A stretch of DNA of 64,000 nucleotides. It comes from Asterella californica. Its lineage: Eukaryota > Streptophyta > Marchantiopsida > Marchantiales > Aytoniaceae. The stretch covers positions 13,486,001 to 13,550,000 of the forward strand of contig JAYKYS010000004.1 of the NCBI GenBank assembly GCA_036924285.1, in the 5' to 3' direction. A program made the translations under genes and the position numbers. Under the pieces are notes generated by a model. It made no database searches and was not told the DNA's origin. It saw only the letters and a list, made by a program, of their open reading frames with translations. Below, piece after piece: positions 1-11,919 of the stretch. Within the stretch, counting starts at the first letter, position 1. Every line of letters starts with the position of its first letter.

Positions 1-161
1 AGATGCTTCACGGTCTTCACACCTCCGAGGAGTAGCAGACTTCTGCGCATCCGGTGCTATACAATCAGGAACGTTACTACTGGGGTTCACTTGAGGGGAA
101 GATCCTGTCAGTTTCCATCCAACGAATTTGGTTGAGAGTTGCTATGTACCGACCGTGTAAA

Positions 162-2811
162 ATGGGGAAGGAGAAAGAAATTCCGAGCTTTGCGCTGAAT
201 ACTGGGGCGTCGATGCCTGCAATTGCTCTTGGCCTATCTGCGAGAAAGGAAAACCGTGCGGAAATCGCAGCTTATATCCGCCATGGTATTGAGGTAAGAT
301 TTCCTCAATATTGACGATCTGAGATATTAATCGACGATCAAAGAATGAGTAGTTAGGTCTTGCGACCGAAAGCTGAAGGAGGAACGACAATTCCAAATCC
401 CTCTACTTAGTTGACAAGCATTATTGGAGATTTAAGACTCTTATTCAGGTCAAGGATAATGTACATATGTAGCATTGACATATTAGTAGGTTTCAGTAGG
501 TTTGCGCCTCAGTCTCTCCACCCTTCCTTTGGTGTCTGGAAATCGAGACTGGGCAGAAATGTCAAGAACAGATGTGATCAACTGTGCAGATTGGCTACAG
601 ACACCTCGACACTGCGATGGTTTATGGAAGTGAACCCGTGTTAGGCGAGGTTCTTCAGGATGTTCTGAACTCCGGAACGCTGAAGCGAGAAGATCTGTTC
701 ATCACAACGAAGCTTAGTCCAATGGACACTCACCCGGGTGAGGTCATTCCTGCACTGCGGAAGAGTCTCAGGTATACTGACATGTCCACCATCTGCCGAG
801 ATGAAATACAAGCCGCTGGCAGAATGTTAGATACGGTTCAAGGCTGTTATTTCGACAGCGCAGGTGTTTAATGGAAGGAACTCCGTTTGGACAGATGCTA
901 CATTATGGGGTTCTTCTTCATTCTTCTCGTTTCCGTCAAATTAGGTTGTAATCTCAGTTTCAGTCGTCCTTCGAGGCATGAAGAAGGATCAGTTGTTCGG
1001 TGTCTCACCTGAAAGATTTAATATTTTCTTCAGGTAAATTCTCGTCCTTGTTCTGAGTTATTAGGAGGAGTTAGTGAGCGTGACGATGATCATGATCACT
1101 AGCCTCCCGGTTGTAACTTGACATGGGGATGTTCGGACGGTGAAGAAAGTGTACTTCGAGGTCCACTAGCGTCCAGATTGATGGCTACTGGATGAAAAAT
1201 GTGGGCGATGATTATTCCACTTTTCTGTGTTCAGAGACAAACTGTTGCAGGATGAATTCATACTCAAACAGCCAGAAACCACTTTCACACATCCGGATTC
1301 ATGTAGTTCAAGATACGACCTGCACCTGTCGAGAAGAGAGAGCAATCATTAGTTTGCACGCCGTAGCTTTGCGGGCATACTTCGGGCCATATAAGGAGGC
1401 CATTCAGAGCAAGAAACATCGCGCCACCTCACAGGGAAGAGAAGAAGAGATGCCATTCCTTTGAAGAATATCCCCTTAGCTGCTGGTTATGGTTGGATTG
1501 TTACTTAAATTCAACTACATGAGATTGTCATAATGATCAGTTTCAATCTCCTCTATGCAACAGGATTCAGTGCCGGTGCTGAGGAGAACGCAGCTTGTGG
1601 AGTCTAGAAGCCGTCCTTCTTTACTGTCATTGATGTTCCAAGGTTTTCCTCCTGTGGTTGCAGTGAGTTGCAGTTAGAGTACGTGGATATGTACTTGATT
1701 CATTTCCCTGTGAGGGTCAAGAGATTCCCGACGATGGCGGCATGGGTGACATATACGTCGGACGACAAGTTTTTGCCTCTTGACCTTGCTGGCGTTTGGA
1801 AAGAGCTCGAACAATGTGTGCAGCTCGGACTGACCAAGGCCATTGGGGTCAGCAATTTCGGTTCTAGACTGCTAAGGGAGATAGCAGCTGATGCAAAGAT
1901 AATTCCTGCCGTTAACCAGGTTCGCAGTAACTGGACCGCCTTACATGTGAAATAGTAGTGGAATCCAGGAAGCGCACTTATGTCTAGCCACGTATCGATC
2001 AATCATTTCTTGGCAGCGATTTATCAACTCAGGTGGAACTGTCAAAGGAAACAGCAAGTTGTTGTAGAACTAGACATTTGAACTGTTTCTTTCTATCAAG
2101 TACCTCGCTAATGTCGTTTCCAGAAGAACTCATTCAGGGGAAGTTCGTGCTGACAGGTAGAGATGCACCCGGGATGTCTACAGCCGAAGCTCCTTGACAC
2201 CTGCAAGAAACTGGGTACCATTGTAACTGCATTCTGTCCTCTAGGGTCCCCAGGAACGCCAGGATGGGGCAGCACTGCAGTACTGGATAGCCCCATTCTT
2301 AAGGAAGTTGCAGAAAAGCATGGCAAGACTGTTGCTCAGGTAAGTCGGCACATGCCTAAGTTAGAGAATCAGGTCTACATGAACCCAAAGCATGACAAGC
2401 ATGCTTCTCCTTCAACTTCCCTAGTCCGTTTCACAAGAATCTGTTTCACCCTTAGAACCCCCAGCATTGTCTTTCGCTGATGGTTGAGAAGGTGCTAACA
2501 GATGACTCCTTGATACAGCTGGTTCTTTCATTACATTCTGACGTCCATGTAAGCTGACCAAGTTTGTTGGCAAGAGGCAGGTCGCCATTAGGTGGATTTT
2601 AGATCATGGAGCAGGAGTGGTGACTAAGAGCTCGAATCCCCAGAGAATGGCGGAAAATCTGGGCGTTGTCGGATGGACTTTGGATGAAGATGACCATAAA
2701 CTGATCGAAAATATGCCACGCTTCAAACTTATCAGTGCAGACACTCTTTGCAATCAAACCACGAGTCCTTACAGATCACCCAAGGATGTGTGGGAAGACT
2801 GGTACGATTGA
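162..2811 (+). CDS. Aldo-keto reductase, AKR4-like (copy 1, five exons)
   Basis: Predicted NADPH-dependent cytosolic reductase of aldehydes and sugars. Exons 162..293, 590..771, 1664..1919, 2157..2339 and 2581..2811 join in frame to 327 residues, a normal length for the family, and all introns are GT-AG. The catalytic tetrad is complete: Asp51 and Tyr56 (in GYRHLDTAMVYGSE), Lys85 (FITTKL) and His118 (YLIHFP). The cofactor-binding end is present as TKSSNPQRMAEN. The start is the ATG heading MGKEKEIPSFALNTG, where the similarity to other family members begins. The frame stays open upstream of this ATG to about 54. The gene lies in the left arm of an inverted duplication and differs from copy 2 at only a handful of residues. 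No TATA box is seen upstream, unlike copy 2, so whether this copy is expressed is unclear. The substrate cannot be told from the sequence. Confidence 0.88.
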
Positions 2812-3267
2812 GTGGGGGACTAGCTAGGGCAAGAACACACCTACTTCTGGTCTTCCTGCGATGGATCGATGCATCATCGTCTTTCTGTCTATGTTACAAT
2901 CCATTGGCAAGCTACTCCACCGATTTGATGCAGGTGGCATCTTCTTTACAGTACATCATACTGTGTCTCCACATTCAAAATAATTATTTATCCCCAAATA
3001 GTGGACAAATTTCAGAGTCTTATTTTTTAGTTCACAGTATCCTACTGGTAAATCAATTTGTGCATGTGTATGCACGAAGTGTAGTTTTAGGTAAATACGT
3101 GGTGATCACGGACATGAAACAAAATCATTCATATATATATATATATATAATAAGAGGATAAGATAAAATTAGTGGTGTGATCATTATATTAACAGCTTTG
3201 AGAGTCTAAGTTACGAGCCTATTATTATCGGTAGGTTGATGTCTATTTCAAGAGATTGTAATCTAAA

Positions 3268-3640
3268 TTTGCATGCCGGTTGAACTTTTGGGAACTTTTG
3301 TTCTCTTATTATTATTGGAGAAATTTATAAATATTGAATAAAAAATATATCCCAAGTGGATGTACGTAATAAAAATATTTCATAAATATTATTTATTAAT
3401 CCAAGCTTAATATTTTATCATTTACAAAGATAGAAAGAGATAAACCATACGTCATGAGTAGAGTACCATGGTTCAAAAGATACAAATATGAGAAGTTATA
3501 ATCATTAATGCATTAATTTAGTGTGAGTTTAATTTAATATCTAATCTTTCTTGCAGAAAGAGTTAAGTATTAAATTAAACGGATGTATATCTCTTCCACC
3601 CAAAGATGTTGAAAGACGGAAGAGATGAATATCCATGTGA
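3268..3640 (+). repeat. Double-hairpin interspersed element, copy 1
   Basis: An AT-rich element that starts near GCATGCCGGTTGAAC and ends in two adjacent hairpins. Stem 1 spans 3527-3580, pairing GTTTAATTTAATATCTAA with its near-complement beyond a CTTGCAG loop. Stem 2 spans 3581-3634, pairing GGATGTATATCTCTTCC with GGAAGAGATGAATATCC. The same plan recurs at 45492-45842 and, on the minus strand, at 23740-24143 and 62870-63264. No coding capacity is seen, so a non-autonomous mobile element is likely. Confidence 0.6.
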
Positions 3641-4330
3641 TATGAAATTAGCTATTGAGTTGTGTTTTACTATGGATCTAGTAAAAATCTTGATTATGAA
3701 TTTTGTGGTTGTTGTAATGACGGAGAGACCTTAGATAATTTAAACCTACCGCTTTGAACATGTAAATATTTCTACTTGATTTCAAAATCAATGAAACCTG
3801 AGAGCCCCATTTGTATCTCAGAAGAATTGGAGTCGAGTAACTCAAGAGGAACCATGTGAGAACATGCAGATTTTCACATGATATCGATGAATATGAGACG
3901 CACATGGGATTGAGGAGTAGCAACATGAGAAAGAGCAAATTCATGGAGATCACTTGGAGCTACAACATGTTGATATTGAAACGACTAAAGATTCCAGTGG
4001 AAGTGAGTTTATATCAAGTGAACAAGACACAATGCATATATGTGTATAATATGTTTCGACATTTGTGCTTGATTTCTAGTACACCTTGCAGACCTATTTT
4101 CTTTTGTTTAATGTGGATAAAATGTTACGTATATCAGAGATCATCGTGAGACCAGTTGTTCAAGTATAAAAATTGGTTTTACAATGTTGAAGAGTGAAAG
4201 AAGATTCATGATGGTTTAAGAACTTGCTAGTGATTTTATCGTAGGAAAGCAATTTACTTGAAAAGGAAGTGGAATCTATCAAGGCAAGAGAGTCTTTTGT
4301 CAACTTGAATGAAGATTTGGATAGAGAGGG

Positions 4331-6100
4331 GAGTTCAAATCCAAGATACAAAGCATTGTTCAAAAGTACTTGAGACCTCAATTGCAGACGAATGTGTTTG
4401 GTCCAAATCCTCCAGTGTAAGTATAAATTTACGTAAGAGATTCAGTTCACTAGTGGATTTTGGTTTCTCAACTTGGAGTTCAAAGCTTGTTGGAGGTGGC
4501 GTTTACAGAGCTCATCAAGAAACAATAAACTTGAAGATGTATTCTCAAATCACGAGTTATTCAAATTAATTTGGTCAGATTTCTCATACCTAAACATCCA
4601 TCATTGCTTAGAGAATATGAAAGTATATTCTATTGAAGTAGAGAATTGATAAGAAATGGATTAGATGTACCTTAGGTTGGAGTTTTTGTCGTCAAGTACT
4701 ACATTGACTCATCTTCCTATACACTACCGTGGATCAAGGTATTTGTATGATGCATATGATTAACATATTTTATTTATGTCATCGCATATGAGAAGAGTTT
4801 GTTGTTAACATAGATTGGACAAGTTTGCATATGCTCTTTGCGTCTAGAGAACAAACATATTAAAAAAAATTTTCTCATCATTAGTTATCTCTACTTGAGT
4901 TGCATGTGAGTTATTAGCTCCTCAAATCACTTTTATTGGAAAGATTAACAGGTGTCTTTCATTTATCATCACCCTGGAGAGAATAAGTGACAAAGGTTAA
5001 CCTCTTACTTTCTTGGAAATCACTTGAGTAATCGACTAGAGTTGGAGAGATTAGATATAAAAAAATCTACATCCTTATGAACAACTTTCACTTCAAGCTA
5101 GAGTTGGATTATACTTCTTCTTGATTCATGATCAATTCATAAGTCGAAAGTATTCCTAGAGTAAATATGAAAATCTCATCTTGAAATCTATATCATTTTT
5201 GTCACTATAATTTGTGTCAATACGTTTCAACCAGTTGATGTCATTTTGCAAAAATATGCAACATTACTTTAGCACCCCCGATGGCAAGTGAAAATGGAGC
5301 CTTCCCGTGTGAAGCTAACTTGATATATGATCTATTGAGAGTTGTCGCTATGGATGCTTGAAATATATATGTACAAGTAGGACCTCAGAATGAAATGATT
5401 ATAAAAAGTTAAGGAAAATGTGGTCTCTTATGATTTAGATTCAGAACTTATCTAGAAACTGTAAATTGTAGAGGTGACTGGGCTCAAGGTATGTAAGTTC
5501 AAGCAGTAGGTTGGAGCATTACTTTAGCACTTTGATGGCAAGTGAAATGCCTCGATGATTAAAGATGAGATGGAGCTTTCTGATGTGAGCTAACTTGACC
5601 TATTGGTTGATTAAGAGTTGTCACTATGGACTGCTTGAATTATGCATGTGTAAGTCGAGGTGCCTCTAACGGATCTAAAACTATCATTTGTACTGCTCCA
5701 ATAAGAGAGTAACGTGAAGTCAAAGTTTAAACACTGAAATCTCGATAAACACCAAAGATGTCAAAATTACACTTCAACCAATTTCCCCCAAATGACTTTT
5801 ATCTCTAGTCTCTTATCAGAAGCCACCGTTGGAATGAAATGATTATAGAAAACTGGACAAATGAGATCTTTTACGAGCTTGGAATCATGAAGTGCACCTT
5901 CAAACGATGCAGTAGAACATAGATGATGTACTTTTCAGAGATTCTAAGATAGAAGCAACTGCAGTGATGAGCAAGTTATGGAAATGGAGTGGGCTATGAT
6001 GATGATATAAACTTATATTTATAATTTATATTAGAAACTGAAAATTAGAGAGGTTTGAGGAGTAGTTTAACCCCGTAGTTTACATACGTATAAGAGATGT
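4331..6100. other. AT-rich stretch without a recognised gene
   Basis: Only short frames occur. A frame around 4255-4380 looks mildly protein-like, with a charged, lysine- and glutamate-rich reading, but it stops quickly and matches nothing I know. A diverged direct repeat lies within (see the separate entry). The region is probably old transposon debris. Confidence 0.5.
5258..5850 (+). repeat. Diverged direct repeat
   Basis: A block starting near 5258 (core ATTACTTTAGCAC, then GATGGCAAGTGAAA, GCTAACTTGA, AGAGTTGTC) returns from about 5512 in the same order. The following block, AATGAAATGATTATA at about 5389, returns at about 5833. The unit is roughly 250-440 bp with many substitutions and indels, so the duplication is old. 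Confidence 0.55.
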
Positions 6101-6634
6101 TTGTGCTCTAAATATACAAACCAATCTTCTGCATAACTCACACTCTTCCCTCGAGTCTTTGGATGTCATCTTATTAACCATAATACACTTTTTCTTTGTC
6201 ATTAGTCGGAAAAGGTCTTATATTCATAAACCACTCATGGAAAATGTAACGTAGTTTATTTTCTTTAACCCCTCAACTGTTGGGCAATGATTAGAGAACA
6301 CGCGGTGAATCAAGTGACAAGTCGAGAAGGTATTCCATGCATGAAGGGTGTGTGGGAAAAGCAATAGGATTCTTGAGAAATCTTGAATAGTACATAGAGA
6401 GACCAAAGAGAAAAGAGATATGTGGGAAGGAAATGAACAAGCAGAGGAGTAACTGAAGCTTGGTGTATAGGATTAGGACAGCAATTCTAAGGAGAAACTA
6501 CACCTTAGTGAGAATAGAAGATAGAGCTGTGAATTAGCTTTCAAGCGTGGAGTTAAATAGAATTAAGAGTGGGTGAAAAGAACATCTGAGATTTCACATT
6601 TGATTTCAGCGTTGGTTGTTGTGTCTTCTGAAAT

Positions 6635-6645
6635 TATATAAATAG
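6635..6645 (+). promoter_or_regulatory. TATA box of the element A 5' LTR
   Basis: The sequence TATATAAATAG lies about 500 bp before the LTR end at 7159, where the U3 promoter of an LTR element is expected. The left limit of this LTR cannot be set because no second copy is present. Confidence 0.45.
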
Positions 6646-7161
6646 AAGTCATGAAAACCTGCCCAACCAATATCCGTAGATTCTCTAGTCCATGTAAGCA
6701 TATGAACTCTTGATTTTATCGTTAGTATGAGAATAAAGCTTGGATTTGTGTGCAAAAGTTGAATTGAAAGTGCTTGATGTGGAGTTTGCTTTATTTCTTT
6801 ACAATTATTTTACTTTTCTAATTAGAGATTATAGTCTTACGAGTTGCTTTTCTTGATCTCTTGCGTTCGGATTGGATCACTAGTAGCAAAAGTGCTGTCC
6901 AAATATCTTCCAATCCTAAGCCAGAGCAATCTCATCTGAGTTCTAAGACTTAGATTAGAAACCTAGATTCGCAAGAGACTAGTCAGTCATCCTAAAACGA
7001 TCATACGATTGTTAAGCTTCTTGCGTTTATTAGTGGAATGTTCAAAAGAATTGGATCTGAAAATAGAAAAATTATAACAGTTTTCGAGGAGGTTCATGTT
7101 CGAAGACTAATTTATTACAAACAAAGGATTCTATTTTGCTATTTGTGATCCATGTTTCATT

Positions 7162-7173
7162 TGGTATCAGAGC
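7162..7173 (+). other. Primer binding site of gypsy element A
   Basis: TGGTATCAGAGC is the standard complement of the 3' end of the initiator methionine tRNA. It sits two bases after a CA dinucleotide (7158-7159) that would end the 5' LTR. Confidence 0.75.
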
Positions 7174-7208
7174 AAGTTTAGCTTGATATTTGCTAAACAT
7201 CATCTACA

Positions 7209-8447
7209 ATGGAGATTGTGCCAATCGAGATGGATGATATGAAGATGTTGCTGAAGAAGTTGGAAGGTCGACTTTGAGCAAGTGAAAGCTTAGAACAAGG
7301 TGGTTAAGATGGACTTAACTCGAGGAAAAGCAGTACATGAGAAAGAAGTAGAGATCCATGTAGCGCAACGGGACCAATAAGGATATATCACTATTAGGTG
7401 AAGGAGCAGCCAAACCAACACCAGAAGCAATTGATGCTTCTCTCTCAGATTGTAGCAACATTATCTTGCGTCTCTTGGAAGATGCAAGATAATGTTGCAG
7501 AAGGTAGTTCAGCCAAAGAAGCATGTAAGTGTAAAGTCAAGTTGGCTAAGCTAGCTACTCCAGCTAATAGTGAGAAAAGCTTTTCCAAGTTTAAGTTATG
7601 GGTTACTGAGATCGAGAATTACTTGGAGAATTTTGATGAACGTTGTTGGTTCACTTATGCGATTAGTAGACTAGAAAGAGAGGCTAAGGAATGGTATGGA
7701 GATCAACAACGTATGAGGAGTTTGAGTGGAACAGCTTCGACGTCCGCTTGGACAAAGTTGAAAGATGAGCTCCGAAGTCATTTGGTATCAGTTGATGAAG
7801 CTATACATTATTGGCTAGAGCTCATTCGTTTGAGACAGACAAGGAGCATCAGACAATACCTCCAGCGGTTTTCTGAGCTGGTTATTCGTTTGTACACGGT
7901 GGATCACACCGATCTATTGTTTCACTTGAAGAAAGATCTACAAGGTTTTTATGCTAATGTGTTTGATAGCTGGGTTGTGTTTCACAAGTCTGAGGACATG
8001 CAAGACTTGTTTGCTTATCTGGAAGCAGTAGAGAACACAAAAGAATGTAACTATACCGTGCAGCCTTCCAAGTTTCAACGTGGAACAAGTGGTGAGCCTA
8101 GTAAGAGATTTTGGTGAAATCTTCAAGGTCAAATAACATCCTCTCAAAGTATGAGTGGTAGAGGACGTGATGATTCAAGATCTGGTGCATCAAGAAAAAT
8201 TTTTCCTTGTGAACCTCAACCACGAGGAATTACTCGTGGTCTTCAAACACGACCTACTGGATCTAACGCATCCAATGTAGGATCAAACCAAATTTTGACT
8301 TCAAGGAGTCAAGAGCAATGGAGCTAGTAGTGCTAAACATTCAAGGATTATCATATGTTTTCGATGTGGACTGATGGTCATATTGCTCGTGAGTGTTCTC
8401 AACATCCATCAATGAGCAACATTTGTGGTTTGATAGCTGAAGACAAG
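7209..8447 (+). pseudogene. Ty3/gypsy gag remnant (element A)
   Basis: An open frame at 7398-8117 (239 residues) reads as a retrotransposon capsid domain: a W-rich segment with KLWVTEIENYL, then EAKEWYGDQQ, then a long helical part with RQYLQRFSEL. These are usual for plant gypsy gag proteins. Further downstream, near 8350-8400, a zinc knuckle of the Cys-X2-Cys-X4-His-X4-Cys type can be read (CFRCG, then GHIAREC), but a one-base shift splits it. The element is cut at 8447 by another LTR. Upstream the frame is broken, but an ATG near 7209, just after the primer binding site, may be the original start. Confidence 0.7.
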
Positions 8448-9906
8448 TGTTGAAGAACGTTGGCGTGACAAGAGTCTTCCTTGGGGAGGGCGGACCTCTT
8501 GACTGTGATCGATCAGGAGAAAGATCAAAAAGAAAAATAGATTACTGCAGACGATGAGAACTTCAAATTCTATCTCTTGTGTCCACCAAATACAAATCAA
8601 ACACTCATATACTCAAATAGGCCTTTCAAGACTCAATTAAACTTTATTTCAGTGTCGACTCCACCATCAAAATCTTCAATCGTCAAAAATCTCCCTTCTC
8701 TCTCCTGCGCGTGTCTCCTTTTTCCTCTATAAAAGTCTTCGTCGAAACCCGCCGTAAGTTTATTTACCTAAAAGATAAACCCCTAGCTAAGCTGCCCCCC
8801 TGCTGTCCTTATGCGTACACAACCCTCTTTGCTAAACTGACCCTTTTTTTTAATAAAGGTTACACAACTTTCTTTGCTAAGCAAACTCCTTTATTAATGA
8901 AGGTTTCACAGCTTTCTTTGCTAAGGCGACCCCTTGATTAATAAAAGTTTCCCGTGCTCTTGATGTCATCTTGATGCCACCTTGGATATACCACAAGCCA
9001 TCCAATGTAAGCCGAAGCTCCAACACTTATGGGGCTATCCCACAGGACTTACAGCCGCCCCATATGCACATCAGGTATCTCCCATGGTATATTCAAGATG
9101 GCATGCGGAGACTTAGGTCAGGAAGCCCACGATTAAGAGAGATACCGGTCTCCCGCCCCTAGATATGCAGGACGTGGCTGCATATCCAACATAGACTCCT
9201 TTCCAGGAGGCTTAGGCCAGGAAGCTCATGATTAAAAGAGATATCGATCTCCCGTCCCTACATATGCATGACATGGCTGCATATCCAACATAGACTCCTT
9301 TCCAAGAGGCCAACATGCCGAAAAAGGAAACACAGGCCAGGAGGAATTAATCCTGAGACCACTTTCCTCCTAGGCAGACGCCCTGTCACTGGGATGGCAT
9401 GTGCTTCCGGTCACAAAGGTCAAACAGTTTGTACATATTCCTATTTCTGAAAAAAAAATTCTGTAAAGTCTTTACTAGCTTTTTCTACACTAACTTCTCT
9501 GTACAACTCCATTTTTAGTGAATAAAGAGTCAAAATGATAGTACTCGTGAACACCTACACACTCAAGCTTTCAGATCATAAGTCTGAGTCACGAGCTGGA
9601 ATCGACGGATTTCTCTCTTTTGCATCTTTCACAACCTAAAACCTATACTAACTATTACCTAGAAGACTTTCTGTGGAAATCGGAGGCATGAAGTCGCTCT
9701 CCTCGACGAGCTCTGCATTCTGGAACTTTTTGACCCCTTCAGAGTGATATTTTAATCCAAGCTAGGGGTCAGCTTGTCAAGCATCGCCCCAGCTTAGCTT
9801 TTGCCCAACTTGATAAGCTATAGGGCAGCTTCCTTTACACAATAGAGAACAAAATCTCTCTGCAACTAATTTTCACTGTACAGGCCGACGTACAACACGA
9901 CATTCA
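8448..9906 (-). mobile_element. Ty3/gypsy LTR in minus orientation
   Basis: On the minus strand the LTR starts TGAATG at 9906, next to a polypurine tract (TTTGGAAGGGG at about 9907-9917), and ends in CA at 8448. Much of it recurs on the plus strand at 11848-13591. It contains an internal tandem duplication with a period of 99 bp (about 9112-9309) built on GGCTGCATATCCAACATAGA. With the integrase fragment beside it, this is the 3' end of a minus-strand element. Confidence 0.7.
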
Positions 9907-9947
9907 CCCCTTCCAAACCTGCACATCCTGTGGTATGTGTCAATCCG

Positions 9948-10844
9948 TCACTGGTCCTCGTGATTCTTCAAATCGTCTTCACTTTCCTCGATCGTCTTGA
10001 AAAGGTCTTCATTTGTACTTGTTGTCTCCTCAGAACTTAAGAACTCAGCTAGCTCCACTGTCTCCCCTCTCTTTCTGAATAACTTCACTCGTTTTCCAGC
10101 AACAGTAAGCCTTAAAAGCGTGCCATCTAGCTCTCGCAGAGAATAAGGAGCATTCTGGTGTACATCTAAGACAAGGTATGGGTCAAACCATCTCCGCGAG
10201 AACTTCCGAACTGTAGAATGTTGGTTCTCCAATGTGCTGTCGTATATCAAAACCTAGTTCTCGACTTGTATCAATTTTGATCGAAGCCTATGAGTCTTAT
10301 CAAACCTCTCCTTGTTTCCAAGTCGAGCCGCCTTCAACCTTCGTTGTGCTTCTGCGAGATCCTCTTCTCTACATTCTAGCTGTTTGATTCGTAGTGAGAG
10401 AAGTTGTACACGGTCCATATTGTCTTCCCATGATAAGGTAGCCCAGGTAGGAAAGTCTTCTTCTGCTGGCATCATCGATTTGTGTCTTAACATTAACTCA
10501 ACAAGCATGTACCCTGTAGTAGAACAATGAGTTGTTCTATCTGTCCACAAAGCAAAAGGGAGTAACCTAGGCCACTCTCTATGCTTATCGTCACATGTCT
10601 TCACCAAAGCCTGAACTATTGATGGATGTCCTCGTTCGCTCTTGCCAATCCCCTCTGGATTCATTGTAGTAGTAAGCTTGAGCTTCACACCGTATCGAGC
10701 AAAAAACTCTTTTGCTTCTGTATCACGTAGTTCTCCTCTATCTGCCAGTAGTCTTCCTACAGACCCATATCTACAAATAATATCCTCAAGAACAAACTTA
10801 CATATCCCTTCTGTGGTCTTCGTCCTTAGAGCTTGTCCTTCCAC
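9948..10844 (-). pseudogene. Ty3/gypsy integrase, C-terminal part, broken by a stop
   Basis: Two frames in register (10254..10844 and 9948..10250) are separated only by an in-frame TAG near 10254. The first reads as the late integrase core, with RYGSVGRLLADRGELRD and TTTMNPEGIGKSERGHPSI. The second reads as the C-terminal chromodomain-like region with RRWFDPYLVLDV and APYSLRELDGT. The upstream end stops abruptly near 10850, where a plus-strand fragment begins. The stop codon is one C-to-T change away from glutamine. Confidence 0.75.
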
Positions 10845-10849
10845 AAAGT

Positions 10850-11919
10850 AGATAGATTGCTTATATCCGGTCTAAACCTTGAGCTAAAGCATATGGCAGG
10901 GAAGGATAATCCAGTTGCAAATATGTTATCTAAGACTCGTTATACAGATGAGGAAGAGATGTTTGTAGAAGTTGAGAATGAAGAGAAGAGAGACGTTTGG
11001 TGCCAAGTTGATCAGCAAACTACAGACTTAGAACCACTGTCGTTCAACGAGGAGTTCTACAGCAAAGTTTCGTGATATTGGATTCTATCTAAGTTCATTA
11101 TGCAGACGAGAAGGATGGAGTGATGCAGAGTTCAAGGAGATCAGACAAAACGCGTACAATTATCTTCTACGTGAAGGTTATCTATGAAAACGTCTGAAAA
11201 GAAGAGATGGAATGCTTGCTAGAGTGGTGGATGATTAACTGACAAAGCTGAATCTGCTTAAAGAGTTTCATGACACCTTGTGGGCTGGACATTACGGAGT
11301 CTAGACTACTTACACGAAGATGAATGAGCAATACTGGTGAAAGGATTTGTATATAGACATGGTGGATTTTGTTGAGTTGTGTCTGCACTACCAGTTCTAC
11401 TCTAAAGTCCGTTACAGAGATGGACTTGTACCTACCTATCCACCCAGTATCTATTTTCAGTGGGTCCTTGATCTTGTGATGATGCCACCGAGACTATGAG
11501 AGATGCGCTACTTGGTGTTGGCTCGAGAAGATCTCTCCAACTATGTGGAGGGACGAGCACTACGAACGAAGACTACAAAGAACATATGTAGGTTTGTGCT
11601 TGAAGATACCATCTGTCGTTATGAATCTGTTGGGAGATTACAAGCAGACAGGGACGAGTTGAGAGACGTAGAAGTGAAGGAATTCTTTGCTCTTTATGGA
11701 GTAAAGCTTCGACTTACTACTGCCATGAATCCGGAGGACATTTGTAAGAGTGAACGAGGACACTTTTCTATTGTTCATGCTGTCGTAGTACGTGACATTC
11801 CACATGATGAAACGGAACCTCAGAAGACACTCAACCAGCATTTGTTCGGGAAGCTGCACCCTAGCTTATCAAGCTCGGCAGGAGCTAAGCTGGGGCCATG
11901 CTTGACAGCTGCCCCCTAG
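10850..11919 (+). pseudogene. Ty3/gypsy RNase H to integrase fragment
   Basis: At 10860-11075 a frame carries LELKHMAGKDNPVANMLSK, the usual end of gypsy RNase H. From about 11240 to 11500 a broken zinc-binding integrase segment is readable (EFHDTLWAGHYG). At 11503-11919 an integrase core piece matches the minus-strand one nearby (RYESVGRLQADRDELRD). Several stops and frameshifts occur. The fragment lies head to head with the minus-strand integrase; they meet near 10850. Confidence 0.65.

Larger units (their letters stand above)
161..4330 (+). repeat. Left arm of a large inverted duplication
   Basis: This stretch reappears as its reverse complement at about 23108-27125. The match covers the reductase gene, its introns and about 1.5 kb of AT-rich 3' flank. 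The outer edge falls at the start codon and the inner edge near 4326-4330. The arms carry indels: intron 2 is about 892 bp here and about 721 bp in the other arm. There is a short TA microsatellite near 3131-3149. Confidence 0.85.

Noticed and set aside
2748..3161. Plus-strand frame of 137 residues overlapping the end of the reductase gene
   Set aside because: It overlaps the last exon in another phase and continues into AT-rich 3' flank; the same shadow frame appears in the second arm because the DNA is duplicated.
5258..5850. Repeats considered as a CRISPR array
   Set aside because: The unit is long, diverged and present only about twice, and the genome is a plant nuclear one.
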